64,000 nucleotides of DNA from Burkholderiales bacterium (GCA_020848435.1 JADLAC010000052.1:81414-145413); one strand, 5' to 3'. Shown: positions 7,794-19,783, counted from the stretch's first letter. Numbers and translations: made by a program. The notes: generated by a model from the letters alone, not told the origin.

Positions 7794-8525
7794 TCAAGCC
7801 TGCGGCAGCGCCGGCATGTCCCGCAGCAGGCGCCCGTAGCCCGCGATCTTCCCAGGGTAGCCGATCGTCTTCAGCGCCGCCCAGACGCTGAACTGGGTGC
7901 TCGACAGCACGCTAAGGCCGGTGTCGGCTTCGAGCCGGTCGATGATCGCCATCGACTGCCAGTTGGTGCACAGGAATGCGATCGCCTGCGCTTGCGGGCA
8001 GGCGATGCGGCGGCCGAGCTCGTAGGCCGTCTGCACGTCGAGGCGGCCGATGTCGAGATTGTCGACCAGGCCCAGGCATTCGGTGCGCACGACTTCGATG
8101 CCGTTGGCGCGCAGGAAGGCGATGGCGATCTCGTTCACCTTGCTCGAATACGCCGTGCCCAGCGCGATGCGCTTCGCGCCCAGGGCAGCGAGCGATTGCA
8201 GCAATGCGGTCGATGCCGTGGTGGCGGGCTTGCCGCTCGCCTGCGCGATCCGCTGCGACATCTCGCGGTCGTAGCCCATGCCCTTGAGGAAGCTGGGCGC
8301 GGCCGCACCGAGCACGATCACGTCGACATCGGCGCTGGCGAGCTTGCGCGATTCGGCATCCAACGGATCGACCATGCCGGCGATCGACTCCGGGTCGACC
8401 TGGGTGATCGGCAGCCGTGCGACGTGCAGCGAGACGTCGGCCGGCAGGGCGCGATAGAACTCCACTTCGACGGTGGAATTGGAGGAGGGGACGAGCAATC
8501 CGATGCGCTTGCTGGCCAGTGCCAT
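7794..8525 (-). CDS. Asp/Glu racemase-superfamily protein, arylmalonate decarboxylase-like with a single catalytic cysteine
   Basis: A 243-residue protein of the aspartate/glutamate racemase-maleate isomerase-arylmalonate decarboxylase fold. From memory it runs collinear with Bordetella arylmalonate decarboxylase: STALLQSLAALGAKRIALGTAY, VNE, the Cys186 segment AFLCTNW, and a C-terminal AGYGRLL. Racemases and maleate isomerase have a first cysteine in the G-C-T/L loop; here residues 73-79 read GAAAPSF, so only the second cysteine remains, as in the decarboxylase. The ATG at 8525 was chosen because GAGGAA lies eight to nine bases upstream; a start at 8543 is less likely. It is convergent with the preceding catabolic genes. 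Malonate-type decarboxylation is an inference. Confidence 0.8.
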   Translation of the reverse strand: MALASKRIGLLVPSSNSTVEVEFYRALPADVSLHVARLPITQVDPESIAGMVDPLDAESRKLASADVDVIVLGAAAPSFLKGMGYDREMSQRIAQASGKPATTASTALLQSLAALGAKRIALGTAYSSKVNEIAIAFLRANGIEVVRTECLGLVDNLDIGRLDVQTAYELGRRIACPQAQAIAFLCTNWQSMAIIDRLEADTGLSVLSSTQFSVWAALKTIGYPGKIAGYGRLLRDMPALPQA

Positions 8526-8623
8526 GGGCTTGTTCCTCAACAAAGCATAACCAATAGCAACCCGGGCCGGGGTCGGACCAGGGCCGCGGACCGGGCGGAC
8601 CGGAGTCGGACCGGAGTCGGGAG
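8526..8623. other. Intergenic region with GGACC-type repeats
   Basis: A 98-base gap between acnA and the decarboxylase-like gene, both leftward. It holds a run of related 11-mers, GGACCAGGGCC, then two exact copies of GGACCGGAGTC in tandem at 8597-8618. No promoter was identified. Confidence 0.55.
8570..8618. repeat. Dispersed GGGTCGGACC-type repeat cluster
   Basis: The 14-mer GGGTCGGACCAGGG at 8570-8583 is identical to 28144-28157. It is followed by a tandem pair of GGACCGGAGTC at 8597-8607 and 8608-8618. The same 11-base periodicity, with sequence GGACCAGGGTC, is seen at 28138-28159. Both clusters are in gaps between genes. Confidence 0.7.
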
Positions 8624-11305
<2,682 letters not shown>

Positions 11306-11434
11306 GGCGTGGTCTCGGTTGCTGTGCCGATTGCGGCTCGGGAAAGCGCTATGCCGCACAGGCGAGATCGGCAATCCCGCAGGCTCGCGGGATCCGCGCT
11401 GCGGCGAGCCTGGCAGCGGACGCGGATCGGGGCG

Positions 11435-12016
11435 CTAGCGGGGCTGCTGCTGCATCTTCTGCATCTGTTGCATCTGCTGCATCATCTCCTGCATCTTCTT
11501 CGGGTCGGCACCCATGAGCTCGTTCATGTTCATGCCGCCCATGCCCTCCAGCGCCACGTCGCCGGGCTTTTGCCCCGGCTTGCACGGGCCGACCCAGCGG
11601 GCGTCGATCTTCTGCGTCATCTCCTTCATGCCGTGCATCGGCGGCTCGAAGGTCGAGCGCAGCTCGCCCGAATAGCGCGTGTTGAAATCGCCGCTGAACA
11701 CGCCGTGCGTGCGTATGGTCGTCTTGCCGTCGTTGCACACCGCGTCGATCACCACGTTGTTGCCCTGGCGGCGCGCCGACTGCTGGGTGCAGCGCTGGTT
11801 GTCGCCCGCCCGCGCGGTGACGAGCTGATCGGTCTTCTCGTCGGTGCACATGCTCATCGACTGCGGTGGAATGGCCGCCCCGGAGGTCGTCATGGTCTGC
11901 TGCCATAGCCCGGGCTTGCGCTTGGGCGCATCTTGCGCGTGCACGGCGCAGGCACTCGCGAGCGCAGTGGCAAGCACCAGCGCCGCTACGGGCGATCGAG
12001 AAAACGTGGATGTCAT
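11435..12016 (-). CDS. DUF3617-family secreted protein
   Basis: A 193-residue exported protein. A signal peptide of about 27 residues ends AVHA. The mature part has the DUF3617 pattern: KPGLWQQTMTT near the start, cysteines at SMCTDE and RCTQQSARRQGN, a VCNDGKTT pair, and a central FSGDFNTRYSGELRSTF. The last 25 residues are low in complexity, almost only Gln, Met and Lys. Proteins of this family are periplasmic and mostly uncharacterised. It lies 15 bases after prpD and before acnA, all on the same strand, so it is probably in the operon, but no biochemical link can be shown. Confidence 0.85.
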   Translation of the reverse strand: MTSTFSRSPVAALVLATALASACAVHAQDAPKRKPGLWQQTMTTSGAAIPPQSMSMCTDEKTDQLVTARAGDNQRCTQQSARRQGNNVVIDAVCNDGKTTIRTHGVFSGDFNTRYSGELRSTFEPPMHGMKEMTQKIDARWVGPCKPGQKPGDVALEGMGGMNMNELMGADPKKMQEMMQQMQQMQKMQQQPR

Positions 12017-12031
12017 AGCACTCCTCGGGGC

Positions 12032-13474
12032 TTAGACGACGAACAGATCGGTGAACTCGTTGACCGGCGTGGCTTCGAGGCGGCTCGCATCCTGGCACAG
12101 ATCCAGGATCAGCCGGCTTTGCCTGGGAGCGAAGCGCCGCGCCAGGTTGGTCTGGAACTTCTCCACCAGCAAAGGAATGCCCTCCTTGCGCCGGCGACGA
12201 TGACCCACCGGGTATTCGACCACCACGTTGCGGGTCTTGGCGCCGTCGCTGAAGACGACCTGCACCGCGTTGGCGATGGAGCGCTTGGCCGGATCGAGGT
12301 AATCGGCGGTCCACGCGGCGTTTTCGACACAACGCATCTTTTCGCGCAGATCGTCGATGCGCGGATCGCGCGCGACCGCATCTTCGTAGTGCTGCGCCGT
12401 CAGGTTGCCGTGGATGAGGCCGATCGCCGTCATGTACTGGAGGCAGTGGTCGCGATCGGCCGGGTTGTGTAGCGGGCCTTTCTTGTCGATGATCCGGATC
12501 GCGGACTCGTGCGTGGTGATGACGACTTCCTTCACCTCGTGCAGGCGCGGCGCGACGTCCGGGTGCAGCTCCAAGGCCGCCTCCACCGCGGTCTGGGCAT
12601 GGAACTCCGCCGGGAACGAGATCTTGAACAGCACATTTTCCATCACGTAGGAGCCGTAGCCGCGCGTGAAAGCGAACGGCTTGCCCTTGAAGAGCACGTC
12701 GTAGAAGCCCCAGGTGGTCGCAGTCAAGGCGGACGGGTAGCCCATCTCGCCCTTTAGGGCCATCAGCGCTAGGCGCACCCCGCGGCTGGTGGCGTCGCCC
12801 GCGGCCCAGGACTTGCGCGAGCCGGTGTTGGGCGTGTGGCGGTAGGTGCGCAGCGATTGTCCGTCGATCCAGGCATTCGATACGGCATTGATGATTTCTT
12901 CGCGCGTCGCGCCGAGCATCTGCGCCACCACGGCGGTGGTGGCGACCTTGACCAGCAGCACGTGATCGAGCCCGACCCGGTTGAAGCTATTTTCGAGCGC
13001 GATCACGCCCTGGATCTCGTGCGCCCTGATCATCGCCGTGAGCACCGCACGCATGCTGAGCGGCTTGCGTCCCGCGGCCACGTTCTGGCGCGAGATGTAA
13101 TCCGCCGTCGCCAGGATGCCGCCGAGGTTGTCCGATGGGTGGCCCCATTCGGCGGCGAGCCAGGTGTCGTTGAAGTCGAGCCAGCGGATCATGGCGCCGA
13201 TGTTGAACGCGGCCATCACCGGGTCGAGCTGGAACTGGGTGCCGGGGACGCGGGCGCCGTTCGGGACGATGGTCCCCGGCACGATCGGCCCCAGCAGCTT
13301 GGTGCAGGCGGGATAGGACAGCGCCTCCAGCCCGCAGCCGAGCGTATCGATGAGGCAATAGCGGGCCGTTTCGTAGGCTTCGGCGCTCTCGATGCTGTAG
13401 CCCGCGACGTAATCGGCAATGTCGGTGATGACCTTGTCCGGCTCGGGGCGGACATTGGAGATGGCGCTGGACAT
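12032..13474 (-). CDS. prpD: MmgE/PrpD family 2-methylcitrate dehydratase
   Basis: A 480-residue PrpD protein that dehydrates 2-methylcitrate to 2-methyl-cis-aconitate in propionyl-CoA oxidation. Family segments are the N-terminal [33 protein letters not shown], the region around [28 protein letters not shown] with its active-site Asp and His residues, and [15 protein letters not shown]. The length equals that of enterobacterial PrpD (about 483). It follows prpC by 28 bases and precedes the DUF3617 gene by 15, so prpC-prpD form a translational unit. The isocitrate-lyase-type PrpB is not in this window. Confidence 0.95.
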   Translation of the reverse strand: MSSAISNVRPEPDKVITDIADYVAGYSIESAEAYETARYCLIDTLGCGLEALSYPACTKLLGPIVPGTIVPNGARVPGTQFQLDPVMAAFNIGAMIRWLDFNDTWLAAEWGHPSDNLGGILATADYISRQNVAAGRKPLSMRAVLTAMIRAHEIQGVIALENSFNRVGLDHVLLVKVATTAVVAQMLGATREEIINAVSNAWIDGQSLRTYRHTPNTGSRKSWAAGDATSRGVRLALMALKGEMGYPSALTATTWGFYDVLFKGKPFAFTRGYGSYVMENVLFKISFPAEFHAQTAVEAALELHPDVAPRLHEVKEVVITTHESAIRIIDKKGPLHNPADRDHCLQYMTAIGLIHGNLTAQHYEDAVARDPRIDDLREKMRCVENAAWTADYLDPAKRSIANAVQVVFSDGAKTRNVVVEYPVGHRRRRKEGIPLLVEKFQTNLARRFAPRQSRLILDLCQDASRLEATPVNEFTDLFVV

Positions 13475-13502
13475 ATCGTCTCCCTTGCGCGCGGGGCGAG
13501 CC

Positions 13503-14648
13503 CTAGCGCTTCTCGATCGGCGTGAACGCCTTGCCCTCGGGGCCGGTATAGACGGCGGTGGGCCGGATGATCTTGTTGTCGATGCGCTGTTCGATGACGT
13601 GCGCCGACCAGCCGCTGGTGCGCGAGATGACGAAAATGGGCGTGAACATCGCGGTCGGAATGCCCATCTTGTGGTACGAAACGGCCGAGAACCAGTCGAG
13701 GTTGGCGAACATCCTCTTCTCCCGCGCCATCACCGCTTCGATGCGATCGGCGATGTCGAACATCTTCATGTCGTTCGAGGCCGCCGAGAGCTTGCGCGCC
13801 ACTTCCTTGATGATCTTGTTGCGCGGATCGGAGATGGTGTAGACCGGGTGACCGAAGCCGATGATGACCTCGTTGGCCGCCACCCGTCTGACGATATCGG
13901 CTTCGGCCTCGGCGGGGGTCTCGTAGCGTTTCATGACCTCGAAGGCCACCTCGTTGGCGCCGCCGTGCTTCGGCCCGCGCAAGGCACCGATGCCGCCCGT
14001 GATGGCCGAGTGCATGTCCGCGCCGGTGCCGGCGACCACTCGCGCGGCGAAGGTCGATGCGTTGAATTCGTGCTCGGCATAGAGATTGAGCGAGATGTGC
14101 ATGGCGCGCACGAATGCTTCGCTCGGGGACTTGCCGTGCAGCAGGTGCAGGAAATGGCCGCCGATCGAGTCGTCGTCGGTCTCGACCTCGATGCGCCGGC
14201 CGTTCTGGCTGTAATGGTGCCAGTACAGCAGCATGGAGGCGAACGAGGCGATCAGCCGATCGGCGATGTCGCGCGCCGCGGGGACGTTGTGGTCGTCTTT
14301 TTCCGGCAGCGCCGTGCCGAGCAGGGAGCAGCCGGTGCGCAGCACGTCCATCGGATGCGCCGCCGCCGGAATGCACTCGAGGCCGGCCTTCACCGCCGCC
14401 GGCAGCCCGCGCAAAGGCTTGAGCTTCGCCTTGTAGCCCGCCAGCTCGGCCATGCTGGGCAGCTTGCCGTGGATCAGCAGGTGCGCGATTTCCTCGAACT
14501 CGCAGCGCTCGGCGATATCGAGGATGTCGTAGCCGCGATAGGCGAGGTCGTTGCCGGTTCGCCCGACCGTGCACAGCTCGGTGGTGCCGGCGGCGATGCC
14601 CGACAGCGCGACGGATTTCTTCGGTTTGAAGGCCGGAGCCTCAGCCAT
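13503..14648 (-). CDS. prpC: 2-methylcitrate synthase (citrate synthase family)
   Basis: A 381-residue type I-like citrate synthase fold protein. It condenses propionyl-CoA with oxaloacetate to 2-methylcitrate. Catalytic histidines lie in [18 protein letters not shown] and GFGHPVYT, and the start [19 protein letters not shown] is typical of PrpC. It is about 50 residues shorter than the true citrate synthase at 19784, lacking that protein's N-terminal domain, which supports PrpC over GltA. It sits 30 bases behind mdh (which makes oxaloacetate) and 28 before prpD. Residual citrate synthase activity is common in the family. Confidence 0.94.
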   Translation of the reverse strand: MAEAPAFKPKKSVALSGIAAGTTELCTVGRTGNDLAYRGYDILDIAERCEFEEIAHLLIHGKLPSMAELAGYKAKLKPLRGLPAAVKAGLECIPAAAHPMDVLRTGCSLLGTALPEKDDHNVPAARDIADRLIASFASMLLYWHHYSQNGRRIEVETDDDSIGGHFLHLLHGKSPSEAFVRAMHISLNLYAEHEFNASTFAARVVAGTGADMHSAITGGIGALRGPKHGGANEVAFEVMKRYETPAEAEADIVRRVAANEVIIGFGHPVYTISDPRNKIIKEVARKLSAASNDMKMFDIADRIEAVMAREKRMFANLDWFSAVSYHKMGIPTAMFTPIFVISRTSGWSAHVIEQRIDNKIIRPTAVYTGPEGKAFTPIEKR

Positions 14649-14678
14649 GGCGTTGTCCTCTCGAGAACGAATTCGGGC

Positions 14679-15662
14679 TCACCCCAAAAGATGCTTGATC
14701 GAATCGCGCTCCTCGTGCAGCTCCTTCAGCGTCGCCTGCATGCGCTCGCGGCTGAAATCGCTGACCTCGATCCCCTGCACGATCTGATAGCTGCCGCCTT
14801 TGCAGGTCACCGGATAGCCGTAGATCACGCCCTCGGCGATCCCGTAGCTGCCCTCGGCGGGAATCCCCATGCTGACCCAATCGCCTTCGCGGGTGCCGTA
14901 TACCCAGTCGCGCACATGGTCCATGGCGGCATTGGCCGCGCTCGCCGCGCTGGACAGGCCGCGCGCCTGAATGATCGCGGCGCCGCGCTGCTGTATGGTC
15001 GGAATGAACTGATTCTCGATCCACGCCTGGTCGTTGATCAGGGCCGCGACCTTGGCGCCGTCGGCTTCGGCCGAGAAAATATCCGGATACTGGGTGGCCG
15101 AGTGGTTGCCCCACACGGTCATCTTGCGCACCGAGGCGACTGGTTTGCCCACCTTCTGCGCGATCTGCGTGAGCGAGCGATTGTGATCGAGGCGCATCAT
15201 GGCGGAGAAGTTCGACGGCTTCAGCTCCTTGGCATTGCGCATCGCGATGTAGCAATTGGTATTGGCCGGATTGCCCACCACCAGCACTTTCACGTCGCGG
15301 CTCGCCACCTCGGAGAGCGCCTTGCCCTGGGTCGTGAAGATCGCGCCGTTGGCTTCGAGCAGGTCCTTGCGCTCCATGCCCTTGCTGCGCGGGCGGGCGC
15401 CGACCAGCAACGCGATGTCCGCATCGCGAAATGCGACTTTCGGATCGTCGCTGGCGACGATCGATTGCAGCAGCGGAAAGGCGCAATCGTCGAGCTCCAT
15501 GACGACGCCGTTCAGCGCCGCCAGCGCGGGCGTGATGTCGAGCAACTGCAGGATGACAGGCTGGTCCTTGCCGAGCATCTCGCCGCTGGCGATGCGAAAG
15601 AGCAGGCTGTAGCCGATCTGGCCGGCGGCGCCAGTCACGGCGACGCGAAGCGGGCGTTTCAT
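14679..15662 (-). CDS. mdh: Malate dehydrogenase (NAD)
   Basis: A 327-residue malate dehydrogenase that oxidises malate to oxaloacetate. The NAD motif is [17 protein letters not shown] at about residues 10-26, substrate arginines are in the RPRSKGMER loop, and NPANTNC and the catalytic histidine in [11 protein letters not shown] follow. The length and loop type match the cytosolic-like Mdh of Betaproteobacteria. The ATG has GGAG eight bases upstream. It is the first gene of the leftward group and is divergent from sdhC across a 422-base region, so both wings of the TCA supercluster are probably controlled there. Confidence 0.97.
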   Translation of the reverse strand: MKRPLRVAVTGAAGQIGYSLLFRIASGEMLGKDQPVILQLLDITPALAALNGVVMELDDCAFPLLQSIVASDDPKVAFRDADIALLVGARPRSKGMERKDLLEANGAIFTTQGKALSEVASRDVKVLVVGNPANTNCYIAMRNAKELKPSNFSAMMRLDHNRSLTQIAQKVGKPVASVRKMTVWGNHSATQYPDIFSAEADGAKVAALINDQAWIENQFIPTIQQRGAAIIQARGLSSAASAANAAMDHVRDWVYGTREGDWVSMGIPAEGSYGIAEGVIYGYPVTCKGGSYQIVQGIEVSDFSRERMQATLKELHEERDSIKHLLG

Positions 15663-15832
15663 TTGGAGGCTCCCGGGAAAGGCATGACGGAACGTGCGGG
15701 TTGGCGAGCCGGCGCGAGGCCGCGCGATGCGGCAAAGGACGGCGCCGGAGCGCTCCGATCATAGCGGCCCGCCGCTCGCGGCGTCAACCGCGCGCAGCGC
15801 CGAAACGCGCGTGATCGCGGATGCGCCGAGGG

Positions 15833-15861
15833 TTCTTTGGACCAAGGAAAACTGTTACACT
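15833..15861 (+). promoter_or_regulatory. Candidate promoter of the sdh operon
   Basis: An extended -10, TGTTACACT, spans 15853-15861 (hexamer TACACT at 15856-15861). The best -35 at 17 bases is TTCTTT (15833-15838), which is weak; extended -10 promoters tolerate that. The start of transcription would fall near 15868, giving a leader of about 215 bases before sdhC. Confidence 0.4.
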
Positions 15862-15863
15862 TC

Positions 15864-15882
15864 GTCGACCTTCGCGGTCGAC
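15864..15882. promoter_or_regulatory. Perfect inverted repeat at the predicted sdh transcription start
   Basis: Arms GTCGACC and GGTCGAC with the five-base centre TTCGC. It sits directly behind the extended -10, so it could be a repressor operator on DNA or a 5' stem-loop on the transcript. Confidence 0.5.
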
Positions 15883-15920
15883 ATAATGAATGGTAGCTCG
15901 CGCCTGGAATCGATCGCCCG

Positions 15921-15956
15921 ACGTTGTGCCGTCGACCTCGCGCCATTGCACAACGT
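15921..15956. promoter_or_regulatory. Second inverted repeat in the sdh leader
   Basis: Nine-base perfect arms, ACGTTGTGC at 15921-15929 and GCACAACGT at 15948-15956, with an 18-base loop. The loop contains another GTCGACCTCGC, similar to the arm of the first stem. It may be an RNA structure or an operator. Confidence 0.45.
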
Positions 15957-16084
15957 GTCCTCCGAAAATTCGATCCGGCTTACCAATGCGCTCGGCGTTT
16001 CCCGCCGCGAGCCCGCTTGGGCTTGCAGCGGCGCCTCGGGCGTGTGTGCAGGCAAGCGCATGACGATGGCGAACTGACCGATCC

Positions 16085-16459
16085 ATGGAAAATACACGAC
16101 CGAAGTATCTCGATCTTTTCAGCATCCGCCTGCCGCTGCCCGGCTGGGTATCGATCTTGCATCGCGTCAGCGGCTTCGGCCTGTTCCTGTTCCTGCCGTG
16201 GCTGCTGTGGCTGCTGGACAACTCGCTGCACTCGCGCTCGAGCTTCGGTTATTTCCAGGGCGTGGCCGCGCAGCCGTTGGTGAAGCTCGTGCTGTTGGGC
16301 CTGATCTGGGCCTATCTGCATCACCTGTTCGCCGGCTTGCGCTACATCGCCATGGACCTGCATTGGGGCGTGGAGCTGCGCGCCACGCGCGCGACCAGCA
16401 AGGCGGTGCTCGGCGTAAGCCTGCTGCTCACGCTGCTCATCGGAGTGCGGCTATGGTGA
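16085..16459 (+). CDS. sdhC: Succinate dehydrogenase cytochrome b556 subunit
   Basis: A 124-residue membrane anchor of complex II. It begins NTRPKYLDLFSIRLPLPGWVSILHRVSGF, where the RP start and SILHR-SG are family signatures involved in quinone binding. The haem-ligand region reads HHLFAGLRYIAMD. Three membrane helices are predicted (about 25-50, 58-85, 104-124). The gene ends seven bases inside sdhD. With SdhD it anchors SdhAB in the cytoplasmic membrane and passes electrons to ubiquinone. Confidence 0.94.
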   Translation: MENTRPKYLDLFSIRLPLPGWVSILHRVSGFGLFLFLPWLLWLLDNSLHSRSSFGYFQGVAAQPLVKLVLLGLIWAYLHHLFAGLRYIAMDLHWGVELRATRATSKAVLGVSLLLTLLIGVRLW

Positions 16460-16800
16460 AGCGCATCGTGGTGGGGGCGCATTACGGGTTGCGCGGCTGG
16501 GTGGTGCAGCGAGTCACCGCGGTCATGATCGCGGTCTACACGCTGTTCCTGCTGGCGGTGATCGCGGCGCAGTTGCCGCTCGATTACCTGCGCTGGCGCG
16601 GGCTTTTCACCCATACCTGGATGCGGGTGCCGACCTTCGTCGCCCTGGTCGCGCTGTACCTGCACGCCTGGGTGGGAATGCGCGACATCCTCATGGACTA
16701 CGTCAAGCCGACAACGCTCAGGCTCTCGCTCATGGTGATCGTGATCGTAGCCCTGGTCGCCTACACCGTCTGGACGGTGCAGATTCTCTGGAGCTTGTGA
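16453..16800 (+). CDS. sdhD: Succinate dehydrogenase hydrophobic membrane anchor subunit
   Basis: A 115-residue membrane anchor beginning [24 protein letters not shown]. Three helices are predicted at about 20-40, 55-75 and 90-112. The motif [16 protein letters not shown] carries the second haem-ligand histidine and the quinone-site aspartate. The ATG at 16453 overlaps the end of sdhC, which indicates coupled translation; the long open frame running into it from upstream is a shadow of sdhC. It is followed by sdhA after a single base. Confidence 0.93.
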   Translation: MVKRIVVGAHYGLRGWVVQRVTAVMIAVYTLFLLAVIAAQLPLDYLRWRGLFTHTWMRVPTFVALVALYLHAWVGMRDILMDYVKPTTLRLSLMVIVIVALVAYTVWTVQILWSL

Positions 16801-16801
16801 G

Positions 16802-18565
16802 ATGGCCCTAGCGGTTAGGAAGTTCGACGCGGTGATCGTCGGAGCGGGCGGCTCCGGTATGCGGGCGGCATTGCAGCTCGCGGAGGCCGAGCTCAAGGTC
16901 GCGGTGCTGAGCAAGGTGTTCCCGACGCGCTCGCACACGGTCGCGGCGCAAGGCGGGGTGGCCGCATCCCTGGGCAACAACGGCGAGGACAACTGGCACT
17001 GGCACATGTTCGACACCGTCAAGGGCTCCGACTATCTCGGCGACCAGGATGCGATCGAGTTCATGTGCCGCAAGGCGAACGAGGTCGTGTACGAGTTGGA
17101 ACACTACGGCATGCCGTTCGATCGCACGCCGGAGGGGCGCATCTACCAGCGGCCGTTCGGCGGCCAGACGCGCAACTACGGCGAAGGTCCGGTGGCGCGT
17201 TCGTGCGCGGCCGCCGATCGCACCGGGCATGCCATGCTGCACGCGCTCTACCAGCGTAACGTACGCGCCCGCGCGCACTTTTTCGTCGAATGGATGGCCC
17301 TCGACCTGGTGCGCGATGCCGAAGGCGACGTGGTCGGCGTCACGGCGATGGAAATGGAGACGGGCGAGGTCGTGATCTTCCACGCCAAGGCGGTGTTGTT
17401 CGCCACCGGCGGGGCGGGCCGGATCTACTCGGCGAGCACCAATGCCTTCATCAACACCGGCGACGGCCTCGGCATGACGGCACGTGCCGGCATTCCGCTC
17501 GAAGACATGGAGTTCTGGCAGTTCCACCCCACCGGCGTCGCCGGAGCCGGCGTGCTCATCACCGAGGGGGTGCGCGGCGAGGGCGGTTATCTGCTCAACA
17601 AGAACGGCGAGCGCTTCATGGAGCGTTACGCACCGACGGTGAAGGATCTCGCCAGCCGCGACGTGGTCGCGCGCGCCATGGCCACCGAGATCAAGGAAGG
17701 GCGCGGGGCGGGCAAGGACGGCGAGTACATCCTGCTCAAGCTCGATCACCTGGGCGCCGAGGTCATCAACAAGCGCCTGCCCGGCATCCGCGAAATCGCG
17801 CTCACCTTCGCCAACGTCGACTGCGCCAAGGAGCCGATCCCGGTGGTGCCGACCGTGCACTACCAGATGGGCGGCATCCCCACCAACTATCACGGCCAGG
17901 TCGTGGTGCCGAAGAACGGCGATCCTGAAACCGTCGTGCGCGGGTTCTATGCCGCGGGCGAATGCGCCTGCGTATCGGTGCACGGGGCGAACCGACTGGG
18001 CACCAATTCGCTGCTCGATCTGCTGGTATTCGGCAAGAGTGCGGGCGAGCAAGTGATCCGCGACTTGAAGTCCGAGCCCATGCACAAGGATCTGCCCAGG
18101 GATGCCGGTGAGGCGACGCGAGCGCGCCTCGCGCGCCTCGACGGCCAGAGCAACGGCGAGAGCGTGCCGAGCGTCGCGGCCGATATGCGCCGCACCTTGC
18201 AGCTGCACTGCGGCGTGTTCCGGTTTCCGGATCTGCTGGTCGAAGGGGTCGCGAAGATCAAGGACATCGCGGCACGTGCCGCCCGCACCGAGATCAAGGA
18301 CAAGAGCAAGGTGTTCAACACCGCCCGCGTCGAGGCGCTCGAGCTGGACAACCTGATCGAGGTCGCGCGCGCCACCCTGGTGAGCGCCGAGGCGCGCAAG
18401 GAGTCGCGCGGCGCTCACGACCGTTCGGACTACCCCAAGCGCGACGATGAAGCCTGGATGCGCCATACGCTCTGGTACAAGGAAGGCGATCGGCTCGATT
18501 ACCGGCCGGTCAAGCTGAAACCGCTCACCGTGGCGGCGTTCGAGCCGAAGGCGAGGGTTTATTGA
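16802..18565 (+). CDS. sdhA: Succinate dehydrogenase flavoprotein subunit
   Basis: A 587-residue subunit that oxidises succinate to fumarate with covalently bound FAD. FAD motif [16 protein letters not shown] is at residues 9-24, and the covalent-FAD histidine sits in [10 protein letters not shown]. The active site includes HPTG and the catalytic arginine region RGEGGYLLN. The C-terminus ends with the family's [10 protein letters not shown] segment. The length matches proteobacterial SdhA (about 588). The start lies one base after the sdhD stop. FAD attachment probably needs the SdhE protein encoded at 19363. Confidence 0.97.
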   Translation: MALAVRKFDAVIVGAGGSGMRAALQLAEAELKVAVLSKVFPTRSHTVAAQGGVAASLGNNGEDNWHWHMFDTVKGSDYLGDQDAIEFMCRKANEVVYELEHYGMPFDRTPEGRIYQRPFGGQTRNYGEGPVARSCAAADRTGHAMLHALYQRNVRARAHFFVEWMALDLVRDAEGDVVGVTAMEMETGEVVIFHAKAVLFATGGAGRIYSASTNAFINTGDGLGMTARAGIPLEDMEFWQFHPTGVAGAGVLITEGVRGEGGYLLNKNGERFMERYAPTVKDLASRDVVARAMATEIKEGRGAGKDGEYILLKLDHLGAEVINKRLPGIREIALTFANVDCAKEPIPVVPTVHYQMGGIPTNYHGQVVVPKNGDPETVVRGFYAAGECACVSVHGANRLGTNSLLDLLVFGKSAGEQVIRDLKSEPMHKDLPRDAGEATRARLARLDGQSNGESVPSVAADMRRTLQLHCGVFRFPDLLVEGVAKIKDIAARAARTEIKDKSKVFNTARVEALELDNLIEVARATLVSAEARKESRGAHDRSDYPKRDDEAWMRHTLWYKEGDRLDYRPVKLKPLTVAAFEPKARVY

Positions 18566-18610
18566 TTTCGTGAGGTTCGCCTCACTTCACAGGCAACGCT
18601 GGATCAACCG

Positions 18611-19306
18611 ATGCGCTTATCCATCTACCGCTACGACCCCGACAAGGACGCCAAGCCCTACATGCAGGACATGGAGGTCGCGCTGGAGCCGACCGACCAG
18701 ATGCTGCTCGACGCGCTGGTGCGCGCGAAAGCCGTGGACGATTCGATCGCGTTTCGCCGCTCGTGCCGGGAAGGCGTGTGCGGTTCGGACGCGATGAACA
18801 TCAACGGCAAGAACGGGCTCGCCTGCATCACCAAGATCGCCGAGCTGAAGGAGCCCGTGGTATTGAAGCCGCTGCCGGGGCTGCCGGTCATCCGCGACCT
18901 GATCGTCGACATGACGCAGTTCTTCAAGCAATACCACTCGATCAAGCCGTATCTCATCAACGATACCCCGCCGCCGGAAGGCGAGCGGGTGCAATCGCCC
19001 GAAGAGCGCGAAGAGCTGAACGGCCTGTACGAATGCATCCTGTGCGCATGCTGCTCCACCTCGTGCCCGTCCTTCTGGTGGAATCCCGACAAGTTCGTGG
19101 GTCCGGCGGGGCTCTTGCAGGCGTATCGTTTCATCGCCGACAGTCGCGACCAGGCAACCAACGAGCGCCTCGACGATCTGAACGATCCCTATCGGCTGTT
19201 CCGGTGTCATTCGATCATGAATTGCGTCGATGTCTGCCCGAAGGGTCTCAATCCGACCCGGGCGATCGGCAAGATCAAGGAGATCATGCTCAAGCGCGCG
19301 GTCTAG
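18611..19306 (+). CDS. sdhB: Succinate dehydrogenase iron-sulfur subunit
   Basis: A 231-residue subunit with three iron-sulfur clusters. The [2Fe-2S] ligands are in SCREGVCGSDAMNINGKNGLAC, and the [4Fe-4S] and [3Fe-4S] ligands in CILCACCSTSCPSFWW, CHSIMNC and CVDVCPKGLNP. It carries electrons from SdhA FAD to the membrane quinone site. The length is normal for the family. It is separated from sdhA by 45 bases and from sdhE by 56, and it is clearly part of the sdhCDAB-sdhE operon. Confidence 0.97.
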   Translation: MRLSIYRYDPDKDAKPYMQDMEVALEPTDQMLLDALVRAKAVDDSIAFRRSCREGVCGSDAMNINGKNGLACITKIAELKEPVVLKPLPGLPVIRDLIVDMTQFFKQYHSIKPYLINDTPPPEGERVQSPEEREELNGLYECILCACCSTSCPSFWWNPDKFVGPAGLLQAYRFIADSRDQATNERLDDLNDPYRLFRCHSIMNCVDVCPKGLNPTRAIGKIKEIMLKRAV

Positions 19307-19362
19307 CGCGTTTTTCCGCCGCAGTATTGCGGACAAAGCGCGCGCGGCGAGCACAATAGGCC

Positions 19363-19614
19363 ATGGCGGAGTTGGACCGAATCCGTTGGCGCTGCCGGCG
19401 CGGCCTGCTGGAGCTGGACCTGGTGCTGGAAGCCTTCGTGAGCACGGAGCTGGAACGGATGGCGCCGCCGGAGCTGGCATCGTTCTCGCGCTTGCTGGAG
19501 GCGCAGGACAACGACTTGTGGGACTGGGTAGCCGCGCGTTGCGAGCCGCCCGATCCCGCGCTGGCCGGGCTGGTCCGACGTTTGCGCGCCGTGCGGCATT
19601 CGGCTCGAGGGTAG
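19363..19614 (+). CDS. sdhE: FAD assembly factor SdhE
   Basis: An 83-residue SdhE/YgfY (DUF339) protein. The hallmark RGxxE motif is RRGLLELD near residue 13, followed by a conserved aromatic-poor helix bundle with the DLWDWV segment. SdhE helps to attach FAD covalently to SdhA. Placement right after sdhB, as in many Betaproteobacteria, supports the call. The C-terminal tail is short and arginine-rich. Confidence 0.9.
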   Translation: MAELDRIRWRCRRGLLELDLVLEAFVSTELERMAPPELASFSRLLEAQDNDLWDWVAARCEPPDPALAGLVRRLRAVRHSARG

Positions 19615-19783
19615 CGATTGCGTTCCGGCGCCGCTCGCCGTGGCGAGCCGCCGGCCGCGTGGCGGCGTGCGCGGCAGGATTAGCGACCGCGGTAATGCCC
19701 GGCAGAGTATCGCCGGGGATCGGCGAGCAACGACCGCCTGGGCCAGGCGGTCGCAGACGTAGCGAACTATTTGGAGACAGACG
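19615..19783. promoter_or_regulatory. gltA leader with several stem-loops
   Basis: This 169-base gap holds at least three perfect inverted repeats: GCTCGCC/GGCGAGC at 19633-19648 with a two-base centre, TCGCCG/CGGCGA at 19710-19726 with a five-base loop, and 11-base arms CGACCGCCTGG at 19731-19741 and 19743-19753 around a single G. None is followed by a T-run, so they are not classical terminators. They could define a separate gltA leader or protect the message after processing between sdhE and gltA. Confidence 0.6.

Larger units (their letters stand above)
15663..16084. other. Divergent mdh/sdhC intergenic region with structured sdh leader
   Basis: A 422-base gap. On the plus strand an extended -10 element lies at 15853-15861. 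Downstream of it come two perfect stem-loops (15864-15882 and 15921-15956) and a weaker one (AGCCC-GCTT-GGGCT at 16010-16023) before sdhC. An open frame across 15694-16077 has no family resemblance, is poor in typical coding pattern and was not accepted. No regulator gene is present here, unlike some relatives that I recall having a GntR gene between mdh and sdhC. Confidence 0.6.

Noticed and set aside
15694..16077. 127-codon open frame between mdh and sdhC
   Set aside because: No family resemblance; it runs through the predicted sdh promoter and two stem-loops, so it is more likely non-coding leader.
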